Notes under the pieces: generated by a model
Told to the model about the DNA's origin: nothing
Databases searched by the model: none
The model's input: the letters and a program-made list of their open reading frames with translations, nothing else
IMG/VR virus record: IMGVR_UViG_3300021197_001535
Span: 1 to 34,189 of that record
Reading direction: 5' to 3' (one strand)
DNA from: a virus
Length of the DNA stretch: 34,189 bases
Shown: positions 31,882 through 34,189 of the stretch, in pieces
Position numbering within the stretch: position 1 is the first letter of the stretch
Layout of the letters: every line of letters starts with the position of its first letter
Translations under genes and position numbers: made by a program

Positions 31882-32530
31882 GATAGCATATAACCTACTA
31901 AACATACTACGCGGGGGTAGGTCCAGCAATGATGAGCATATATCTTTAACACAGATAAAGTTCAACGTAGGCCACTACCGTGCCATGCTCATACGTAGAG
32001 ACTACGCACGCAATGGTGTGGTCTCTAAAACGTTAGAGCAGGATCTCGGATGTATTCCCCTGATAAAAGTAGATGGTAGTAAGTGTTGCAATCTCCCAAG
32101 CGACTGCCCTGTGTACAGGACTAACGTAAAGATGCCAAAGCCTGTAAGATTCAATCTACAGGATGCATTCACTTTCATAGGTAAACCTGATGGTACATCA
32201 ACAATGCCTAAGGTGGAGCCCTACATGGTAGAGTACTTGATGTACGATAAGTACACTTCAGACAAACCCAAGTACTATGTTATAGACGAGTATGTCTACG
32301 TGTACAATCCAGGAGGACTAGAGAACATAAATGTACGTGGGGTATTCGAAGACCCTAAAGAAGTACATAGCTTTAACACATGCGGCGGAAACTGCTATGA
32401 TCCACAGTCGGATTACCCTCTACCTGCTGACATGCTTTCATCAATAAACATGGGTCTCCTACAAGGAGAACTTCAACTTCTTAGCTCTACTCCCTCGGAT
32501 GTAGAACTTGATAGACAACAAGATAAATAA
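31868..32530 (+). CDS. Putative tail adaptor or structural protein of Bacteroidota phages (220 aa)
   Basis: N-terminal helix DEIAYNLLNILRGGRSSNDE followed by ISLTQIKFNVGHYRAMLIRRDYARN, then a Cys/Asp region (LEQDLGCIPLIKVDGSKCCN) and beta strands (YYVIDEYVYVYNPGGLENINVRGVFEDP). I recognise this pattern (NLLNxxRGGRS...QIKFxxxxYRAxLIRRD, then RGxFEDP) from structural proteins of short-tailed Bacteroidota phages including crAss-like ones, where it is part of the connector or tail. No search was done. Confidence 0.7.
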   Translation: MTLDEIAYNLLNILRGGRSSNDEHISLTQIKFNVGHYRAMLIRRDYARNGVVSKTLEQDLGCIPLIKVDGSKCCNLPSDCPVYRTNVKMPKPVRFNLQDAFTFIGKPDGTSTMPKVEPYMVEYLMYDKYTSDKPKYYVIDEYVYVYNPGGLENINVRGVFEDPKEVHSFNTCGGNCYDPQSDYPLPADMLSSINMGLLQGELQLLSSTPSDVELDRQQDK

Positions 32531-32535
32531 TAACT

Positions 32536-32991
32536 ATGGGTTACAACACAAACAACGATATATTGCTAGATGCAATTCGTAAGAACACAGAGAGTATAAC
32601 TGTATCTGTAGATGCTGACGGACTGGAGATAAACACCGACGCTCTAGAAACAATCAATACTGCAATCAAAACTGCAGTAGAAGTAATTGACAACGCTATC
32701 TCTGGAAGTGAGATGCAGGTAGATATTGTATCAGCCGGTGCAAACGATCTGCTTAAGTTTGGCAACAGTGGGGTAGTTATGATTAATGGTACTGCTCCTC
32801 AGAGTGAAGCTTCGGGAACATACTTTGCAGTGCAGTTTATAACCGAATGTACTCTTACAACCTTTACTATGGAAAACTCTACCACAGTAACAGGTGTGTT
32901 CCCCGCAGGCACGGTAATCTACGGAGATGTAAGAACGATTACGGCAAGCGCTAGCAACATCTACGTTCTATACAAAGGTAACCCTGCGTAA
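32536..32991 (+). CDS. Small fibre-like virion protein (151 aa)
   Basis: First half helical with regular hydrophobic spacing (TNNDILLDAIRKNTESITV, DALETINTAIKTAVEVIDNAI), suggesting a trimeric coiled-coil stem. Second half beta-rich (MQVDIVSAGANDLLKFGNSGVVMING, YFAVQFITECTLTTFTME), compatible with a small globular tip. The end reads YVLYKGNPA. The start of the following gene overlaps its stop (TAATG), as if expressed with the LamG-like protein as a receptor-binding unit. Confidence 0.65.
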   Translation: MGYNTNNDILLDAIRKNTESITVSVDADGLEINTDALETINTAIKTAVEVIDNAISGSEMQVDIVSAGANDLLKFGNSGVVMINGTAPQSEASGTYFAVQFITECTLTTFTMENSTTVTGVFPAGTVIYGDVRTITASASNIYVLYKGNPA

Positions 32992-33779
32992 TGTTAGGAC
33001 TGTCATTAAATTCAACTGCATCTGTTTCCGCCGCAGCCGCCGCGTCCATTGGTAGCCGTGGACTCCCCGCTGAGACACAGAACTATTCTGCGTACTTGGA
33101 TGGGGCCAGTGACCGTATCCAAGCTGGGAGTATGGCAGTCAGCTGGCTAAAGGTTGTTGAAGCTAACCAACCATTCTCTATACACTTCTCTTTAAAGCTT
33201 GATGCTCTTAATTCGACTATAAGTATCTCAGGTAGTTCAAGCAATTACTTGTGGATCTTAGTAAACTCAGGAGGTGATCTACAATTTTCTTTCGCTAGAA
33301 CTAGCCCAAATCGTAATGGCAGTGAGACATGGGATACAAACTTTTCTACAGGAACTTGGTACGACATTGTTATTACAGGAACCAATGACACGAACCGAGA
33401 CTTAAAATGCTACGTCAACAAAGTTGAACAAACTGCTAATGCTGCGGTTGCGTGGCCTGCATCCGAGGACAACAAAGCAACGCCAGGTAAATTCACTATG
33501 GGTACCTTCTTGAATGTAGTAGACTACGACTTTAGAGTTGATAGACTTGCTTCTTGGAGTAGTGTAATAACATCTGCTGAGGTTACAGAGATTTATGATA
33601 ACTATCCAGATCTCACAGCAGACTCAGGAAACTATGTTTCCTCTGACGACCTAGAGACATACTACAAGATGGAGGAAGGATCAGGCACTACAATGGCAGA
33701 TAGTTCTGGTAATAGTAACGCCAGTCTTAGTGTTGTAAATGCGAGTGGAAACTTCTGGAGCACAGATACTAGAATATAA
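32991..33779 (+). CDS. LamG/concanavalin-A-like lectin domain protein (262 aa)
   Basis: Residues ~35-205 have the order of a LamG sandwich: NYSAYLDGASDRIQAGS (opening strand), FSIHFSLKLDAL, SSNYLWILVNSGGDLQFSFA, FSTGTWYDIVITGTNDTNRDLKCYVNKVEQ, and DYDFRVDRLASWSSVITSAEVTEIYDN (final strand plus helix). After it follows ETYYKMEEGSGTTMADSSGN, a start of a second LamG unit that is short. No signal peptide. It probably binds host polysaccharide as a tail-spike or tip protein. Confidence 0.75.
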   Translation: MLGLSLNSTASVSAAAAASIGSRGLPAETQNYSAYLDGASDRIQAGSMAVSWLKVVEANQPFSIHFSLKLDALNSTISISGSSSNYLWILVNSGGDLQFSFARTSPNRNGSETWDTNFSTGTWYDIVITGTNDTNRDLKCYVNKVEQTANAAVAWPASEDNKATPGKFTMGTFLNVVDYDFRVDRLASWSSVITSAEVTEIYDNYPDLTADSGNYVSSDDLETYYKMEEGSGTTMADSSGNSNASLSVVNASGNFWSTDTRI

Positions 33780-34033
33780 TGGCAACGAAGTACGTAATCA
33801 TAGACGCAAGCGAGGTAAGCTCTGTAGACTTCTCACAAGTACGTGAGGACTCTGCAGATACTGTACGCTACAACCTCGACAACAGCAAAGCACTTGTCAA
33901 GTTTGATGGTAGCACTCCGTCATTCCTAGACGGTAAAGCTGAGTACACCCACTCGCAGATAAGAACAATACTAACCGATGAAGCGCAAGGCTGGTACATA
34001 GCCGACACGCAGGCATATCTAGATAGCTTATAA
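33779..34033 (+). CDS. Small tail-region protein (84 aa)
   Basis: Short beta-rich protein (TKYVIIDASEVSSVDFSQV, DTVRYNLDNSKALVKFDG, EYTHSQIRTILTD) with a final helix. I recall similar small proteins after fibre genes of marine phages; function unknown. It begins with TAATG overlap to the LamG-like gene and ends 2 nt before the next start, so it belongs to the same transcript. Confidence 0.6.
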   Translation: MATKYVIIDASEVSSVDFSQVREDSADTVRYNLDNSKALVKFDGSTPSFLDGKAEYTHSQIRTILTDEAQGWYIADTQAYLDSL

Positions 34034-34035
34034 TC

Positions 34036-34189
34036 ATGGCAACGGCAGCATGGACGCGGAAAGAGGGTAAGAGCAAGTCTGGCGGACTAAACCGCAAAGG
34101 CATTGCTTCTTATCGTGCAGCTAACCCAGGTAGCAAACTGTCTATGGCTGTTACAGAGAAGAACCCCACAGGTAAGAAGAAGTCTAGAC
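34036..34189 (+). CDS. DUF6321-like protein, cut by the window end
   Basis: ATG 34036; 51 codons are visible, the rest is outside. The start MATAAWTRKEGKSKSGGLN, followed by RKGIASYRAANPGSKL, matches the AWTRKEGKNP-x-GGLN-x-KG-x-ASY pattern of DUF6321 proteins found in many marine phages, small basic proteins of unknown role. It is out of frame with nothing and has no visible defects. Confidence 0.75.
   Translation, partial: MATAAWTRKEGKSKSGGLNRKGIASYRAANPGSKLSMAVTEKNPTGKKKSR

Noticed and set aside
1-34189. CRISPR arrays, insertion sequences, integrase, tRNA genes, attachment sites
   Set aside because: I saw no regularly spaced DNA repeats, no transposase or integrase motifs, and no tRNA-like cloverleaf in the window.
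18587-34189. Tape-measure protein of a long-tailed phage
   Set aside because: No long helical protein with tape-measure character follows the head genes; the only giant product is beta-rich. A tape-measure gene outside the window is not excluded.

Overview
The window looks like one side of a tailed double-stranded DNA phage genome whose host is a member of the Bacteroidota, probably a marine or aquatic flavobacterium-like organism. Three things point to this host. Two sites match the Bacteroidota sigma-factor promoter exactly in architecture (TTTG, 19 bp, TAnnTTTG-type). One phage-encoded protein ends in a type IX secretion (T9SS) sorting domain, a system restricted to this phylum. The repeats of the form GC-D-x-x-A-x-N-Y-N, typical of secreted Bacteroidota proteins, occur in two proteins. 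The virion set (HU-like protein, TerL, portal, acidic scaffold, major capsid protein, then connector and adhesin genes) resembles short-tailed Bacteroidota phages, including the broad crAss-like group. I see no tape-measure protein, but this placement is from memory of families and not from a search.

Layout. (1) 1-1030: a minus-strand block of very small genes, each preceded by its own copy of a conserved 15-bp promoter-like motif; probably the edge of an early or regulatory module. (2) 1056-5528: a plus-strand envelope operon: a 44-residue basic protein, a 901-residue T9SS-type secreted protein whose start overlaps it, an outer-membrane beta-barrel, a one-helix membrane protein with a coiled coil, and an exported thioredoxin-like protein that has lost its CxxC. 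(3) 5513-5788: a promoter followed by about 240 nt with no gene and several nested helices, a candidate structured noncoding RNA. (4) 5789-6205: a T7-lysozyme-type amidase (endolysin). (5) 6207-8042: a strong promoter, then a GroES-like cochaperonin and a chain of overlapping small genes including a zinc-ribbon-like and an HU-like protein. (6) 8042-19803: packaging and head genes (TerL, portal, possible internal protein, scaffold, major capsid protein, two connector candidates, an abundant structural protein), with stable hairpins after the capsid and the 391-residue gene. (7) 19820-34189: adsorption and late genes: a Cys-rich small protein, a 2434-residue adhesin-like giant, tail-fibre-like proteins, a 3TM-type holin, a metallophosphoesterase, a putative tail-adaptor protein, a LamG-like lectin protein and, cut by the window end, a DUF6321-like protein.

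How it works together. The plus-strand genes are tightly packed with ATGA, TGATG and TAATG overlaps, implying translational coupling in a few long late transcripts. Lysis functions are split: amidase at 5.8 kb, holin at 30 kb, and another membrane protein at 4.9 kb. The envelope operon is the most unusual part: several consecutive products are directed to the inner membrane, periplasm, outer membrane or cell surface, suggesting the phage remodels or marks the host envelope during infection.

All function calls come from reading motifs by eye; none was confirmed by a database search.
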